Below, one piece after another: positions 1-8,518 of a stretch of DNA of 64,000 bases. Positions within the stretch are counted from its first letter, which is position 1. Each line of letters starts with the position of its first letter. The notes under the pieces are model-generated. The model was not told where the DNA came from. It ran no database searches and saw only the letters and a list, made by a program, of their open reading frames with translations. The DNA is from Sphingomicrobium sp. Lineage in GTDB: Bacteria > Pseudomonadota > Alphaproteobacteria > Sphingomonadales > Sphingomonadaceae. A program made the translations under genes and the position numbers. Location: contig DATCMI010000001.1 in NCBI GenBank assembly GCA_036563485.1, positions 2,233,501 to 2,297,500 of the forward strand. Reading direction: 5' to 3'.

Positions 1-54
1 GGCGCCGGTGCGCTCGCGCAGTTCCTTCACACTCGCGGCCGTGATCTCAGCCAT
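1..54 (-). CDS. tsf: Elongation factor Ts, N-terminal fragment (runs off window)
   Basis: Only the first 18 codons lie in the window. The translation begins MAEITAASVKELRERTGA, the conserved opening of EF-Ts, the nucleotide exchange factor that regenerates EF-Tu-GTP. Two in-frame ATGs exist (58-60 and 52-54). I prefer the inner one because an AGGA motif sits about 8 nt before it and only about 2 nt before the outer one. The gene follows rpsB in the usual rpsB-tsf order, with a pair of GC-rich palindromes between them. Confidence 0.9.
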   Translation of the reverse strand, partial: MAEITAASVKELRERTGA

Positions 55-70
55 TTCCATTATCCTTTCG

Positions 71-143
71 TTCCCCGGCGAAGGCCGGGGTCCAGTCAAA
101 GAAACAATATAGGTGCGGACCCCGGCTTTGCCGGGGACCAGTC
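71..143. repeat. Pair of GC-rich palindromes (REP-like) between rpsB and tsf
   Basis: Two hairpins with the same 7-bp stem CCCCGGC/GCCGGGG lie at 73-90 (loop gaag) and 120-136 (loop ttt). Each is followed by the same kind of tail, CCGGGG(T/A)CCAGTC, so the units are also direct repeats about 46 bp apart. Neither has a T-tract. They fill the whole rpsB-tsf gap and resemble repetitive extragenic palindromes. At RNA level they could act as a processing or attenuation structure between the two cistrons. Confidence 0.7.
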
Positions 144-146
144 GAG

Positions 147-899
147 TTAAGCGACCGCAGCTTCCATCGGCGGTTCGGCCATGGAGCCGATGTCCTCGCC
201 ACGAGCCGCGGCATTGCCGCTGCGCCCTTCCATCGCCGCCTGGGCAATGGAGTCGGTGTAGAGGCGGATCGCGCGGCTGGCGTCGTCATTGCCCGGGATC
301 GGGAAAGAGATGCCGCTCGGGTCGCTGTTCGAATCGAGGATCGCGACGACCGGGATGCCGAGCGTGTTGGCTTCCTTGATCGCCAGCTCTTCCTTGTTGG
401 TGTCAACGACGAACATGACGTCCGGCAGGCCGCCCATGTCGCGAATGCCGCCGAGGCTCTTTTCGAGCTTGTCACGCTCGCGAGTGAGCTGGAGGACTTC
501 CTTCTTGGTCAGGCCGGCGGTGTCACCCGACAACTGCTCTTCAAGGCTCTTGAGGCGCTTGATCGAGTTGGAGATCGTCTTCCAGTTGGTCAGCATGCCG
601 CCGAGCCAGCGGTGATTGACGAAGTGCTGATTCGACTGGCGCGCGGCTTCCGCGATCGCGTCCTGCGCCTGCCGCTTGGTGCCGACGAACAGCACCTTGC
701 CGCCGCGGGCGACGGTCTGCTGGACGAAGTCGAGCGCGCGAGCGAACAGCGGAACGCTCTGCGACAGGTCGATGATGTGCACCCCGTTACGATCGCCGAA
801 AATATACGGCTTCATCTTGGGGTTCCAGCGGTGGGTCTGGTGGCCGAAGTGCGCTCCGGCTTCGAGCAATTGCTGCATCGTGACGACGGTGGTCGCCAT
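147..899 (-). CDS. rpsB: 30S ribosomal protein S2
   Basis: The 250-residue product is full length for bacterial S2. The N-terminal part carries the family signatures [19 protein letters not shown] and [13 protein letters not shown], and the central part has FVGTKRQAQ and [12 protein letters not shown] short Ala/Glu-rich tail follows. S2 binds the 30S head late in assembly and helps recruit S1. An AAGGAG-type Shine-Dalgarno lies just before the ATG. The gene is transcribed away from a structured leader (905-985) and a probable promoter (993-1021), and is followed by tsf. Confidence 0.98.
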   Translation of the reverse strand: MATTVVTMQQLLEAGAHFGHQTHRWNPKMKPYIFGDRNGVHIIDLSQSVPLFARALDFVQQTVARGGKVLFVGTKRQAQDAIAEAARQSNQHFVNHRWLGGMLTNWKTISNSIKRLKSLEEQLSGDTAGLTKKEVLQLTRERDKLEKSLGGIRDMGGLPDVMFVVDTNKEELAIKEANTLGIPVVAILDSNSDPSGISFPIPGNDDASRAIRLYTDSIAQAAMEGRSGNAAARGEDIGSMAEPPMEAAVA

Positions 900-904
900 A
901 GGTC

Positions 905-985
905 TTTCTCCTTCCGGTTATGCCTCGGTGGAGCCAGTCACCAGCCTTTCGGCCGGCACCGGTATGTCAGCTCCACCTGTGGGAT
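905..985 (-). promoter_or_regulatory. Structured 5' leader of rpsB, possible autoregulatory element
   Basis: Read on the minus strand, GGTGGAGC (970-977) and GCTCCACC (927-934) are perfect 8-bp inverted repeats. They enclose a second stem, CCGGCC-GAAA-GGCTGG, capped by a GAAA tetraloop. The fold takes up almost the whole leader between the predicted start of transcription (about 985) and the Shine-Dalgarno. S2 is known to repress its own operon in E. coli through leader RNA. Applying that to this alphaproteobacterial leader is inference. Confidence 0.55.
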
Positions 986-992
986 GCGGGGG

Positions 993-1021
993 CCCCTAGC
1001 CGAACTTTCCCGCACTTTCAA
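993..1021 (-). promoter_or_regulatory. Probable housekeeping promoter of rpsB
   Basis: On the minus strand TTGAAA (1016-1021) is separated by 17 nt from TAGGGG (993-998), a reasonable RpoD-type arrangement for a high-GC alphaproteobacterium. It places the transcript start near 985, directly before the structured leader. Confidence 0.4.
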
Positions 1022-1049
1022 GCGATTGGCAGCCCGCGAAAGAAGGCGC

Positions 1050-1078
1050 TTGACAGGTGAGAACATAACAGGAACATT
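1050..1078 (+). promoter_or_regulatory. LexA (SOS) operator in a promoter
   Basis: GAAC (1061-1064), 7 nt, GAAC (1072-1075) matches the alphaproteobacterial LexA box GTTC-N7-GTTC read on the other strand. It lies immediately after a perfect -35 hexamer TTGACA (1050-1055), in the spacer where bound LexA would block RNA polymerase. A weak -10 (AACATT) follows at 1073. The only gene downstream on this strand is the small membrane protein at 1164. Confidence 0.7.
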
Positions 1079-1163
1079 GTTTCGTATCAACGGAGCGCCG
1101 CAGGGCTCGTCCGGAACAAATCAGGTCCGGCCGGGTTGGCGCTCAAAAGTAAGGACAGATGCG

Positions 1164-1382
1164 ATGATGGCAGCAATCGGCACCCTCGTCTTCCTTGGCA
1201 CCCTGTGGCTGATGGTGGTCGTGGGTGCAGCGGTTCTTGAGGAGAGCGGGGCGAAGATCGCCGCCGCCCTCAAGGGCAAGCCTGCCGCGCCGAAGGCGGC
1301 CTTCGTTCCGGTACGTATTCGCACTCGCACGCGGATCCAGCAGCCGATGCGCGCTAGCGCGAAATGGCGCGCCGCCGCTTGA
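1164..1382 (+). CDS. Small single-span membrane protein under LexA control
   Basis: The 72-residue product has one hydrophobic segment at about residues 5-24 (LVFLGTLWLMVVVGAAV). A short acidic turn and a basic, Pro/Arg-rich tail ending KWRAAA follow. AAGGA ends 8 nt before the chosen ATG. I recognise no named family. Because the promoter carries a LexA box, the protein should be made on DNA damage. The known alphaproteobacterial precedent for a tiny SOS-induced membrane protein is SidA of Caulobacter (29 residues), which blocks division. The same role here is inference from size, topology and regulation, not homology. The 3' end overlaps pssA tail to tail by 29 bp. Confidence 0.75.
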   Translation: MMAAIGTLVFLGTLWLMVVVGAAVLEESGAKIAAALKGKPAAPKAAFVPVRIRTRTRIQQPMRASAKWRAAA

Positions 1383-2112
1383 CCTTCGCATAGCTCGTCA
1401 TCGCGACGGGGATCATCAACAGATAGAGCGCTGAGACGCCGAGAAGCGTCACCCACGGCGCGGTCAGCAGTGCCGCGCCGAGCACCGCGACACCGGCCAG
1501 TGCGAACAGCCGCCATTCGCGGCGGATCCTGATCGAAGACCAGCTATAGGTCGGCAGGCTCGAGATCATCAGCGTGGCGACGAAGAGCGTCCACGGCATG
1601 ACCAGGTACCACGCCCTGAACAGGTCGATGCCGGTCACCAGCCACAGGAAAATTGGGACGAACGCGATCCCCGCCCCTGCCGGCGCCGGAACGCCGGTGT
1701 TGAAGCCGGCTGATTTGTGCGGCTGTTCGGCGGCGTCGATCCGCGCGTTGAACCGCGCGAGGCGGAGCGCGCAGCATACCGCCAGCGCAAGCGCCGCCGT
1801 CCATCCGAATTTCGGGGCGAACTGAAGCGACCACAGGAAAAGGACGAGGGCCGGCGCGGTCCCGAACGCGATATTGTCGGCCAGCGAGTCCAGCTCCGCC
1901 CCGAACTTGCTCTGCGCCCGCAGCAGCCGGGCGATGCGCCCGTCCATGCCGTCGAGAACGCCGGCAAGGACGATTGCGCCCAACGCCTTCTCCCACTCAT
2001 CGCCGATTGCGAAGCGGACGCCCGTCAGTCCCATGCACAAGGCGAGCGCGGTAATCGCATTCGGGATCATCGCGCGGAAGGAGATCCCGCGCGGCCCGCT
2101 GTCGTCGTTCAC
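1354..2112 (-). CDS. pssA: CDP-diacylglycerol-serine O-phosphatidyltransferase
   Basis: This integral membrane enzyme makes phosphatidylserine from CDP-diacylglycerol and serine. The CDP-alcohol phosphotransferase signature DG-x2-AR-x8-G-x3-D-x3-D is complete at about residues 57-79 (DGRIAR...GAELDSLAD). Several hydrophobic segments follow. The start is a GTG whose bases overlap the psd stop (GTGA at 2109-2112), indicating translational coupling. psd makes the substrate-product partner, so the pair forms the phosphatidylethanolamine pathway. Length (252 residues) fits the multi-span subclass II enzyme. Confidence 0.95.
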   Translation of the reverse strand: MNDDSGPRGISFRAMIPNAITALALCMGLTGVRFAIGDEWEKALGAIVLAGVLDGMDGRIARLLRAQSKFGAELDSLADNIAFGTAPALVLFLWSLQFAPKFGWTAALALAVCCALRLARFNARIDAAEQPHKSAGFNTGVPAPAGAGIAFVPIFLWLVTGIDLFRAWYLVMPWTLFVATLMISSLPTYSWSSIRIRREWRLFALAGVAVLGAALLTAPWVTLLGVSALYLLMIPVAMTSYAKVKRRRAISR

Positions 2113-2849
2113 TGGCTGATGCCCGTCAGCGTCGCGTCGACGCCGGCCTCCGCGATGACGGTTTCGCCGGCGATCGCACGCTGGCCGAGGAGGACCTTGG
2201 GCGACGTGCCCGCCGGCAGATAGACGTCGACGCGGCTGCCGAAGCGGATCAGGCCGATGCGCTGCCCCGCTTCGACGACATCCCCCTCGCGCACGAAAGC
2301 GAGGATTCGCCGAGCCACGAGACCGGCGATCTGTGTGAAGCCGATCTTCAGGCCGTCGCTCCCTTCGACCATGAAGTGCTGGCGCTCATTATCTTCGCTC
2401 GCCTTGTCGAGGTCGGCGTTGATGAATTTGCCGGGCACGTAAGCGACGCGGCGGATGACGCCGCTGATCGGCGCACGATTGATGTGCACGTCGAAGACAC
2501 TCATGAAAATCGAGACGCGGGTGCACTCAGCATCATCGAGCCCGCCCGTACCCCTCAATTCCGGCGGCGGCGAGACGCGAGCGATCATGGTGATCAGTCC
2601 ATCGGCGGGCGCGACGATCAGCCGGTCGCCCCGCGGCGTCGTGCGCACGGGATCGCGGAAGAAGGTCGCGACCCAGATCGTCACCCCGACGAACAGCCAG
2701 GCGAGGAAATGGCTGATCAGCATATAGGTGACGGCCGTCACCGCAGCCGAGATCACCACATATTTGCGGCCTTCCGGATGGACGGAGGGGAAGCGCCATT
2801 TGACGGTGGTCGTCGGCAGCGGCGTGTCGTGCTTGTCGAGTGCGGGCAT
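2109..2849 (-). CDS. psd: Phosphatidylserine decarboxylase proenzyme (short form)
   Basis: The enzyme converts phosphatidylserine to phosphatidylethanolamine at the inner membrane. Near the C-terminus the motif [11 protein letters not shown] contains the Gly-Ser pair where the proenzyme cleaves itself to form the pyruvoyl cofactor. Two hydrophobic stretches near residues 25-60 anchor it, and [12 protein letters not shown] is also typical of the family. I chose MPALDKHD as start (246 residues). A longer reading from 2885 adds a Trp/Arg-rich piece without family support. It is the first gene of the psd-pssA pair. Confidence 0.93.
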   Translation of the reverse strand: MPALDKHDTPLPTTTVKWRFPSVHPEGRKYVVISAAVTAVTYMLISHFLAWLFVGVTIWVATFFRDPVRTTPRGDRLIVAPADGLITMIARVSPPPELRGTGGLDDAECTRVSIFMSVFDVHINRAPISGVIRRVAYVPGKFINADLDKASEDNERQHFMVEGSDGLKIGFTQIAGLVARRILAFVREGDVVEAGQRIGLIRFGSRVDVYLPAGTSPKVLLGQRAIAGETVIAEAGVDATLTGISQ

Positions 2850-2953
2850 GGCGCGACCCTTAATCGTCCATCGCCATCGCCACAACGCTCCGGTTGCACG
2901 CGCGCTTTGCCCATCCTAAGGCCGCGCCCAATCCGAAAATCGCAGGAAGAATG

Positions 2954-4174
2954 ATGGCCAAGATCAAGGTGAAGAACCCCGTCGTCGAGCTCGATGGCGA
3001 CGAGATGACCCGCATCATTTGGCAGTGGATCCGCGAACGATTGATCCAGCCCTATCTGGACGTGGACCTCCGTTATTACGACCTGTCGATCGAGAACCGC
3101 GATGCGACCGACGACAAGGTCACCGTCGAAGCCGCCAATGCGATCAAGGAGCATGGCGTCGGCGTGAAGTGCGCGACGATCACGCCCGACGAGGCTCGCG
3201 TCGAGGAATTCAAGCTCAAGAAGATGTGGAAGTCGCCCAACGGCACGATCCGCAACATCCTCGGCGGCGTCGTCTTCCGCGAGCCGATCGTCATTTCCAA
3301 CGTCCCGCGGCTGATCCCCGGCTGGACCGATCCGATCGTCGTCGGGCGTCACGCCTTCGGCGACCAGTACAAGGCGACCGACTTCCGCGTGCCAGGCGCC
3401 GGCAAGCTGACGATGAAGTGGACCGGCGAGGACGGCCAGGAGCTCGAATTCGAAGTGTTCGACTTCCCGAGCTCGGGCGTCGCCATGGGCATGTACAATC
3501 TGGACGAGAGCATCCGCGACTTCGCCCATGCCTGCTTCAACTACGGGCTCAACCGCGGGTGGCCGGTCTATCTCTCCACCAAGAACACGATCCTCAAGGC
3601 CTACGACGGGCGCTTCAAGGACTTGTTCCAGGAGATTTACGACAGCGATTACAAGGCGAAGTTCGAAGCTGCTGGCATCGAATATCAGCATCGCCTGATC
3701 GACGACATGGTCGCCTCGGCGCTCAAGTGGAGCGGCAAGTTCGTCTGGGCCTGCAAGAATTACGACGGCGACGTGCAATCCGACCAGGTCGCGCAGGGCT
3801 TCGGCTCGCTCGGCCTGATGACCTCGGTGCTGATGACGCCCGACGGCAAGACCGTCGAAGCGGAAGCGGCCCACGGCACCGTCACCCGCCACTATCGCAT
3901 GCACCAGCAGGGCAAGGCGACTTCGACCAACCCGATCGCATCCATCTTCGCGTGGACCGGCGGCCTCAAGTACCGCGGCCGGTTCGACGACACGCCGGAT
4001 GTCGTGCGCTTCGCCGAAACGCTCGAGCAGGTCTGCGTCGAAACGGTCGAGAGTGGGCAGATGACCAAGGATCTCGCCATCCTCGTCGGCCCGGAACAGC
4101 CGTGGATGACGACCGAGCAGTTCTTCGAGGCGATCCGCACCAATCTCGAGAAAGCGATGGCGTCCTGGGCGTAA
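2954..4174 (+). CDS. icd: Isocitrate dehydrogenase, NADP-dependent
   Basis: The 406-residue protein catalyses oxidative decarboxylation of isocitrate to 2-oxoglutarate in the TCA cycle. It belongs to the eukaryote-like NADP-IDH subgroup common in alphaproteobacteria: [19 protein letters not shown] at the N-terminus, then [28 protein letters not shown] and [12 protein letters not shown] near the C-terminus. Two adjacent ATGs exist (2951, 2954). AGGA at 2944-2947 favours the second. It is divergent from psd with about 100 bp between them. Confidence 0.97.
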   Translation: MAKIKVKNPVVELDGDEMTRIIWQWIRERLIQPYLDVDLRYYDLSIENRDATDDKVTVEAANAIKEHGVGVKCATITPDEARVEEFKLKKMWKSPNGTIRNILGGVVFREPIVISNVPRLIPGWTDPIVVGRHAFGDQYKATDFRVPGAGKLTMKWTGEDGQELEFEVFDFPSSGVAMGMYNLDESIRDFAHACFNYGLNRGWPVYLSTKNTILKAYDGRFKDLFQEIYDSDYKAKFEAAGIEYQHRLIDDMVASALKWSGKFVWACKNYDGDVQSDQVAQGFGSLGLMTSVLMTPDGKTVEAEAAHGTVTRHYRMHQQGKATSTNPIASIFAWTGGLKYRGRFDDTPDVVRFAETLEQVCVETVESGQMTKDLAILVGPEQPWMTTEQFFEAIRTNLEKAMASWA

Positions 4175-4212
4175 GCCCGGGACAACCACGACTTCCGAAG
4201 TCATGACGTCAG

Positions 4213-5418
4213 TCATGCGGCTTCGCGGGTGAGCACCTTTTCCCGGCGAATGCCCAAGGCGATCGCGCGGCCGATCACGCGCCGGATCGCCGGCTGCGAG
4301 TGTGCGAGGCGCAAGGGCAGCGGCGGCCGACGCATTGGGCGGTCACGCCACAGTATCGGGGCTAGAACCCAGTTCTGCGCCACTTTCTGCACCGCCTGGA
4401 TGACCCCGGCGGAAAAAGCGCGCCGCGCCTGCACTTTTCGGAGCAGGTGGTCCACCCGCTCACCTCGGGAGAGCGGCTCGGCCAGCAGATTGGCAGCCGC
4501 AACCGCGTCCTGAATGGCGATGTTGATGCCGATGCCGCCCATCGGCGACATCGCGTGGGCAGCGTCGCCGATTGCCAGCAGCCCCGGACGCGACCAGCGC
4601 CGAAGCCGGTCCAGGCTGACTTCCAGCAGATGGAGCTGATCCATGCTGACGAGGTCGCCGCCGATCCGGCCGAGCCGCGGCTCCAGTTGCTCCAGCTGTT
4701 CGACTAACTGGTCGATCCCGCGTCCCCGCACTTCCGCTGCGCGTCTCTTCGGGAAGACGAGAGCGCACTGCCAGTAATGCCCGCGATCCACCCGAACCAG
4801 GATCTGGCCAGCCTCGACGGCAATCCGCAGGGTGCCGCGTTCATCGCTGCGCTTGGGCAGCTCGAACCAGAAGACGTCGATCGGCGATCCCAGATCCTTG
4901 ATTGGCAGGACGTCCTGCTCGCGAACCAGGCTGCGCCGCCCGTCGCAGCAGAGGACGAGCGGGCATTGCACCTCCTCACTGGAGGTCAGCCGGACGCCGG
5001 AAATCCGCGTACCGCTGAAGAGCAGCCGTTCGGCAGCTACGCCCATCTGCAGTTCAAAGTTCGGGAGGCGCTCGGCCTCGCTGCGAAGGAAGTCGAGGAA
5101 GTCCCACTGCGGCATGATCGCCACGAAGGGTGTCGACCCGCGGACGCCTGACAGATCGCCGACGACCATCTCCTCGCCGGCGATCCGCAACTCAGCGCGC
5201 CACAGGCGCTGGTGCGGTCGCTCGAGAAAGCGGTCGAGCAGGCCGATGTCCCGGAGCACGCCCATCGTTGAAGGGTGGACCGTGTCGCCGCGGAAATCGT
5301 GCAGGAAATCCTCATGCTTTTCGACCACTCGCACGCGGCAACCGCTGCGCGCGAACAGCAGGCCCGCCATCAACCCAGCGGGACCGCCGCCGATGATCAG
5401 CAGATCGGGATGCCTCAC
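4213..5418 (-). CDS. FAD-dependent monooxygenase (UbiH/PHBH fold)
   Basis: The protein has about 401 residues. The N-terminus carries the FAD dinucleotide-binding motif LLIIGGGPAGLMAGLLFARSG, and around residue 280 GDAAHAMSPMGGIGINIAIQD forms the second flavin site. This two-site layout defines the p-hydroxybenzoate hydroxylase-like monooxygenases. The substrate cannot be read from sequence. The C-terminal region is basic and proline-rich. The GTG start overlaps the stop of the upstream DUF2945 gene (GTGA), so the two are likely co-translated. An upstream extension in the same frame is only the shadow of the DUF2945 gene. Confidence 0.85.
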   Translation of the reverse strand: MRHPDLLIIGGGPAGLMAGLLFARSGCRVRVVEKHEDFLHDFRGDTVHPSTMGVLRDIGLLDRFLERPHQRLWRAELRIAGEEMVVGDLSGVRGSTPFVAIMPQWDFLDFLRSEAERLPNFELQMGVAAERLLFSGTRISGVRLTSSEEVQCPLVLCCDGRRSLVREQDVLPIKDLGSPIDVFWFELPKRSDERGTLRIAVEAGQILVRVDRGHYWQCALVFPKRRAAEVRGRGIDQLVEQLEQLEPRLGRIGGDLVSMDQLHLLEVSLDRLRRWSRPGLLAIGDAAHAMSPMGGIGINIAIQDAVAAANLLAEPLSRGERVDHLLRKVQARRAFSAGVIQAVQKVAQNWVLAPILWRDRPMRRPPLPLRLAHSQPAIRRVIGRAIALGIRREKVLTREAA

Positions 5419-5621
5419 GCCTTGGTGAGGGCTTCCGGCTTGTGCGCCGCCTGCTTCCCTTCGTCCGTCTCGACCAGAAATTCGGGGTTGTCCTTCGACG
5501 CCGCGACCTTGTGGCCCTTGATCTGGCATTCGGACGTCAGCTTTTTCACGACCTTCCCGTGCGCGGTGCCGCCGTGCGATTTCCACGTGACCTTGTCGCC
5601 CGCCTTGAGCTGCTTCGCCAT
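5415..5621 (-). CDS. DUF2945 (Tudor-like, hypervirulence-associated) domain protein
   Basis: This 68-residue protein has the DUF2945 pattern: KAGDKVTWKSHGGTAHGKVVKK at the start, then a Lys-rich middle, a predicted small beta-barrel. Its biochemical function is unknown. Family members often sit among stress genes. The stop overlaps the start of the FAD monooxygenase gene. Upstream, GGACA-N17-CGTT is reminiscent of an EcfG promoter but has two mismatches in the -35, so I do not claim one. Confidence 0.85.
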   Translation of the reverse strand: MAKQLKAGDKVTWKSHGGTAHGKVVKKLTSECQIKGHKVAASKDNPEFLVETDEGKQAAHKPEALTKA

Positions 5622-5689
5622 GTCATTCTCCTCCGCCCCAGCAACGCACAGGCGGTGACAGTCTGTCCCTCACCTGCTCTAAAGCGGGT

Positions 5690-7486
5690 ATGCACGGCGA
5701 CGAATTCAGCACCTCGGGCCTTAGCGATGCGCTGGTGATCCTCGGCGCTGCCGGGATCGTCATCCCGGCCTTCGCGCGCTTCCGCATCAGCCCCATCATC
5801 GGCTTCATCCTGATCGGCTTGCTGGTGGGGCCGGCAGGCCTCGGCTCAATGGCGAACGACGTGCCCTGGCTTAGCTATGTCACCATCTCCAACCCCGAGG
5901 CGATCGAGCCGTTCGCCGAGCTTGGCGTTATCCTGCTCCTCTTCTCGATCGGGCTCGAGCTGTCGTTCCGGCGCTTGTGGTCGATGCGAAGGCTGGTGTT
6001 CGGGGTCGGGGCGGCGGAGCTGCTCCTGTCCGGCGCACTGATCGGGTTTGGCCTCTACCTGATGGGCCAGGGAATGGCCGGAGCAATCGGGCTCGGCCTT
6101 GCACTTGCCCTCTCGTCCACCTCGCTCGTCATCCCTCTGGTCGGCACGCACAGTGCAGTCGGACGGTCATCGCTGGCGATGCTGCTGTTCGAGGACGTGG
6201 CGATCGTGCCCATCGTCTTCTTCCTCGGCGCGATGGCGCCGACCGCCAACGCGGGCGTCGATTCGCTGTTGCTGACCATGCTGTTCGGCGGTGTCGCAGC
6301 GGTCGGGCTGCTGCTGGGGGGCCGGTTCCTGTTGCCGGGGCTGTTCGCACAAGCGGCGCGGACGAAGAGCCCGGAGCTGTTCCTCGCTGCCTGCCTGGTT
6401 GTGGTGATCGTCTCCAGCCTCATCACCTCGGCGATCGGCTTCTCGCCCGTCCTCGGCGCGCTGATCGCCGGCATCGTCATCGCCGAGACAGATTATCGCG
6501 GCGAGGTGGAGGTGGTGACCGCTCCATTCCGCGGGCTCGGCCTCGGCATCTTCCTCATCACGATCGGCATGAGTGTCGACCTGAGGCTGGTGATTGCCAA
6601 CTGGCAGGAAATCCTCGTCGCCGTCCTTGCAGTGCTGGGCATCAAGGCGGCCGTCACGGCGGCCCTCCTGCGGATCGAAGGCGCCAGCTGGGCGGTCGCG
6701 GCAGAGACCGGCGTGCTGATGGCGTCGCCATCGGAAACGACACTGATCGTACTCGGCGCAGCGACTGCCGCGCAACTCGTGCTGCCCGAAACCGCGGCCT
6801 TCTGGCAGATCGTGACCGCGATCGGGCTGACCATCACGCCGCTGCTCGGCAAGCTCGGCAAGCTCGCGAGCCGCGTCGATCGGCATAACCAGTCAGAAGT
6901 CGCCGATGCACTGAGCAATGAAGGTCCGCCAAAGGTCGTCCTGCTCGGCTTCGGGCGCGTCGGGCAGATGGTAGCCGACATGCTTGACGCCCATGCGCGG
7001 CCCTATGTGGCGGTCGACTCCGACGTCGATGCTTGCCAGCGGGCGAAAGATGCCGGTTACCAGGTCGTGTTCGGCGATGTGTCGCATCCCGAGATCATCG
7101 AGCGGCTGCAGCATGCCATACCGGCGGCAATCGTGCTGACGATGGACAATCCGGTGCTGGTCGCCCGCATTGCCAAAAGGCTGCGGGCCAGCTTCCCCGA
7201 CCTGCCGATCATCGCCCGGGCGCGCGACACCGCCCATGCCGCCAAGCTCTACAGGGCTGGGGTCACCGACGCCGTTCCAGAAACGCTCGAAGCGTCGCTA
7301 CAACTGGCCGAAGCGACCCTCGTCGATCTCGGCATCGCCATGGGGCCGGTGATCGCAAGTATTCATGAAAAGCGCGACGAGCTGCGCGCGGAAATCAAAT
7401 CCGAAGCGGACCTTGAGGAGAAGCCTTCCTTGGGCCGTCGACGACTCCGCGAGGCCGCTCCCGCGCCCAACACAGGAACTCGCTAG
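5690..7486 (+). CDS. CPA2-family monovalent cation:proton antiporter with TrkA-N domain (KefB/YbaL-like)
   Basis: The 598-residue protein has about 12-13 membrane spans in residues 10-395 (Na_H_exchanger domain; for example RISPIIGFILIGLLVGPAGLG and LGVILLLFSIGLELS). A cytosolic NAD-binding TrkA-N domain follows at about residues 413-530, with the Rossmann motif VVLLGFGRVGQMVADML. This is the plan of KefB/KefC/YbaL potassium efflux systems, gated by nucleotide or glutathione adducts. No TrkA-C domain and no KefF/KefG partner is seen nearby. Kup at 23-25 kb would supply opposing K+ uptake. Confidence 0.92.
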   Translation: MHGDEFSTSGLSDALVILGAAGIVIPAFARFRISPIIGFILIGLLVGPAGLGSMANDVPWLSYVTISNPEAIEPFAELGVILLLFSIGLELSFRRLWSMRRLVFGVGAAELLLSGALIGFGLYLMGQGMAGAIGLGLALALSSTSLVIPLVGTHSAVGRSSLAMLLFEDVAIVPIVFFLGAMAPTANAGVDSLLLTMLFGGVAAVGLLLGGRFLLPGLFAQAARTKSPELFLAACLVVVIVSSLITSAIGFSPVLGALIAGIVIAETDYRGEVEVVTAPFRGLGLGIFLITIGMSVDLRLVIANWQEILVAVLAVLGIKAAVTAALLRIEGASWAVAAETGVLMASPSETTLIVLGAATAAQLVLPETAAFWQIVTAIGLTITPLLGKLGKLASRVDRHNQSEVADALSNEGPPKVVLLGFGRVGQMVADMLDAHARPYVAVDSDVDACQRAKDAGYQVVFGDVSHPEIIERLQHAIPAAIVLTMDNPVLVARIAKRLRASFPDLPIIARARDTAHAAKLYRAGVTDAVPETLEASLQLAEATLVDLGIAMGPVIASIHEKRDELRAEIKSEADLEEKPSLGRRRLREAAPAPNTGTR

Positions 7487-7508
7487 GCGGGCGCTGCATT
7501 GAAGCGGC

Positions 7509-8072
7509 ATGAGAGTTCCGACGCTTCTGTTGCTGTCCGCCGGACTGACGGCTTGTGCGACGGTGGACCCCGATGCTCCGCCGCCTCCCGATCCGATCCC
7601 CAGCGTTCGGCCCGCTGAAGTCCTTCAGCCTGGCTTCGACCCGGCATTCGCGCGGTCGGACCTGCTGGCCACAGCCCGCGAGCGCTTCGGCGAAGCCGCG
7701 GTGCAGCGGGCGCTGGCTTCGTCCACCTACCTGTTCGCGAAGCGCTTCTATGGGATGGTCCCGCCACCGCCGCCCGGTGCCGGAGCCGATTGGCGCGCGC
7801 CGACGCCCACCGCGCTGCTCATCCGTGAAGGCGGCCAATGGCTGTTCGCGACTGCCGATGGTTGGCGCCCGGCCAAGGCCGACGTCGCCGCCGACATCGA
7901 CAGGCGCATTGCCGAGGCACGGCTGTGGAGCGAGCAGGCTTATACGCCGCCCTGCCCTGATTTCGGCGCCAACCTGCTTTTGCTGAAGGTGCCCGGCAAG
8001 GCGGAAACCGTCCGCCAGAGCCTGTGCAGCGGCGCGGCCGCGGACTTGGTGCAGGCGGCACTTACCGCCTGA
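7509..8072 (+). CDS. Predicted lipoprotein of unknown function
   Basis: The 187-residue protein starts with a short signal peptide ending in the lipobox LTAC (Cys at about residue 16), followed by a Pro/Asp-rich linker (PDAPPPPDPIPSV). The rest is a globular region rich in Ala, Arg and Trp that I cannot place in a family. It begins 22 nt after the antiporter stop and may be co-transcribed with it. Its stop codon lies inside a 16-bp palindrome shared with the convergent GFA gene. Confidence 0.75.
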   Translation: MRVPTLLLLSAGLTACATVDPDAPPPPDPIPSVRPAEVLQPGFDPAFARSDLLATARERFGEAAVQRALASSTYLFAKRFYGMVPPPPPGAGADWRAPTPTALLIREGGQWLFATADGWRPAKADVAADIDRRIAEARLWSEQAYTPPCPDFGANLLLLKVPGKAETVRQSLCSGAAADLVQAALTA

Positions 8073-8081
8073 CGTCAGGCG
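8066..8081. repeat. 16-bp perfect palindrome at a convergent gene junction
   Basis: CGCCTGACGTCAGGCG reads the same on both strands and contains the stop codons of both convergent genes (TGA 8070-8072 forward; TGA 8075-8077 on the minus strand). It has no loop and no T-tract, so an intrinsic terminator is unlikely. It may be chance or a protein-binding site. Confidence 0.4.
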
Positions 8082-8518
8082 TCCCCCGGCTCGAAACGCA
8101 ACCGCCCCGCGACGTAGCTCTTTCCGTCAGGATCGTCGCTCGGGTGGCGCTCGCCATCGTTGACCACCACCTCGGGAAAGTCGAACGGCGACACGCCGTT
8201 TAGGCAGGCGACGTTGATGCCTAGCTCGTCTGGGTTCGAGCGGCGCTTGTGGTGCGTGTAAATGCCGCAGCGGGTACAGAAATGATGTTCCGCGACTCCG
8301 GTGTTGAACCGGTAAGTCGCAAGCTTGTCCTCGCCTTGATGGAGCCTGAAGCCTTCGACGCTGCCAGTCACTGCGATGGCGCCGCGCATCCGGCATATCG
8401 AACAGGTGCAGCGCCGGGCTGAGGCGAGGCCATTCGGCAATTCCGCTGTGAACTTGACGGCACCGCAGTGGCACGCGCCGTCGAGCGTGACAGGCTCGGG
8501 TGAGCTGGTGTCGATCAA
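8075..8518 (-). CDS. GFA-family zinc-binding protein
   Basis: The 147-residue product has the glutathione-dependent formaldehyde-activating enzyme (GFA) fold signature: CHCGAVKF near residue 16, then [10 protein letters not shown] and [14 protein letters not shown], which provide the paired cysteines for two zinc ions. Many members have no proven link to formaldehyde, so the substrate is open. The start appears to be TTG, overlapping the alaS stop by 4 nt (TTGA), and no other plausible start precedes the first Cys motif. It is the last gene of a DUF4186-alaS-GFA run. Confidence 0.85.
   Translation of the reverse strand: MIDTSSPEPVTLDGACHCGAVKFTAELPNGLASARRCTCSICRMRGAIAVTGSVEGFRLHQGEDKLATYRFNTGVAEHHFCTRCGIYTHHKRRSNPDELGINVACLNGVSPFDFPEVVVNDGERHPSDDPDGKSYVAGRLRFEPGDA

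Noticed and set aside
4187-4216. Small palindromes between icd and the monooxygenase gene (GACTTCCGAAGTC, TGACGTCA)
   Set aside because: Stems of about 5 bp with no T-tract. Not convincing as a terminator.
5641-5670. EcfG-like GGACA-N17-CGTT upstream of the DUF2945 gene (minus strand)
   Set aside because: Two mismatches in the -35 element; too weak to call.
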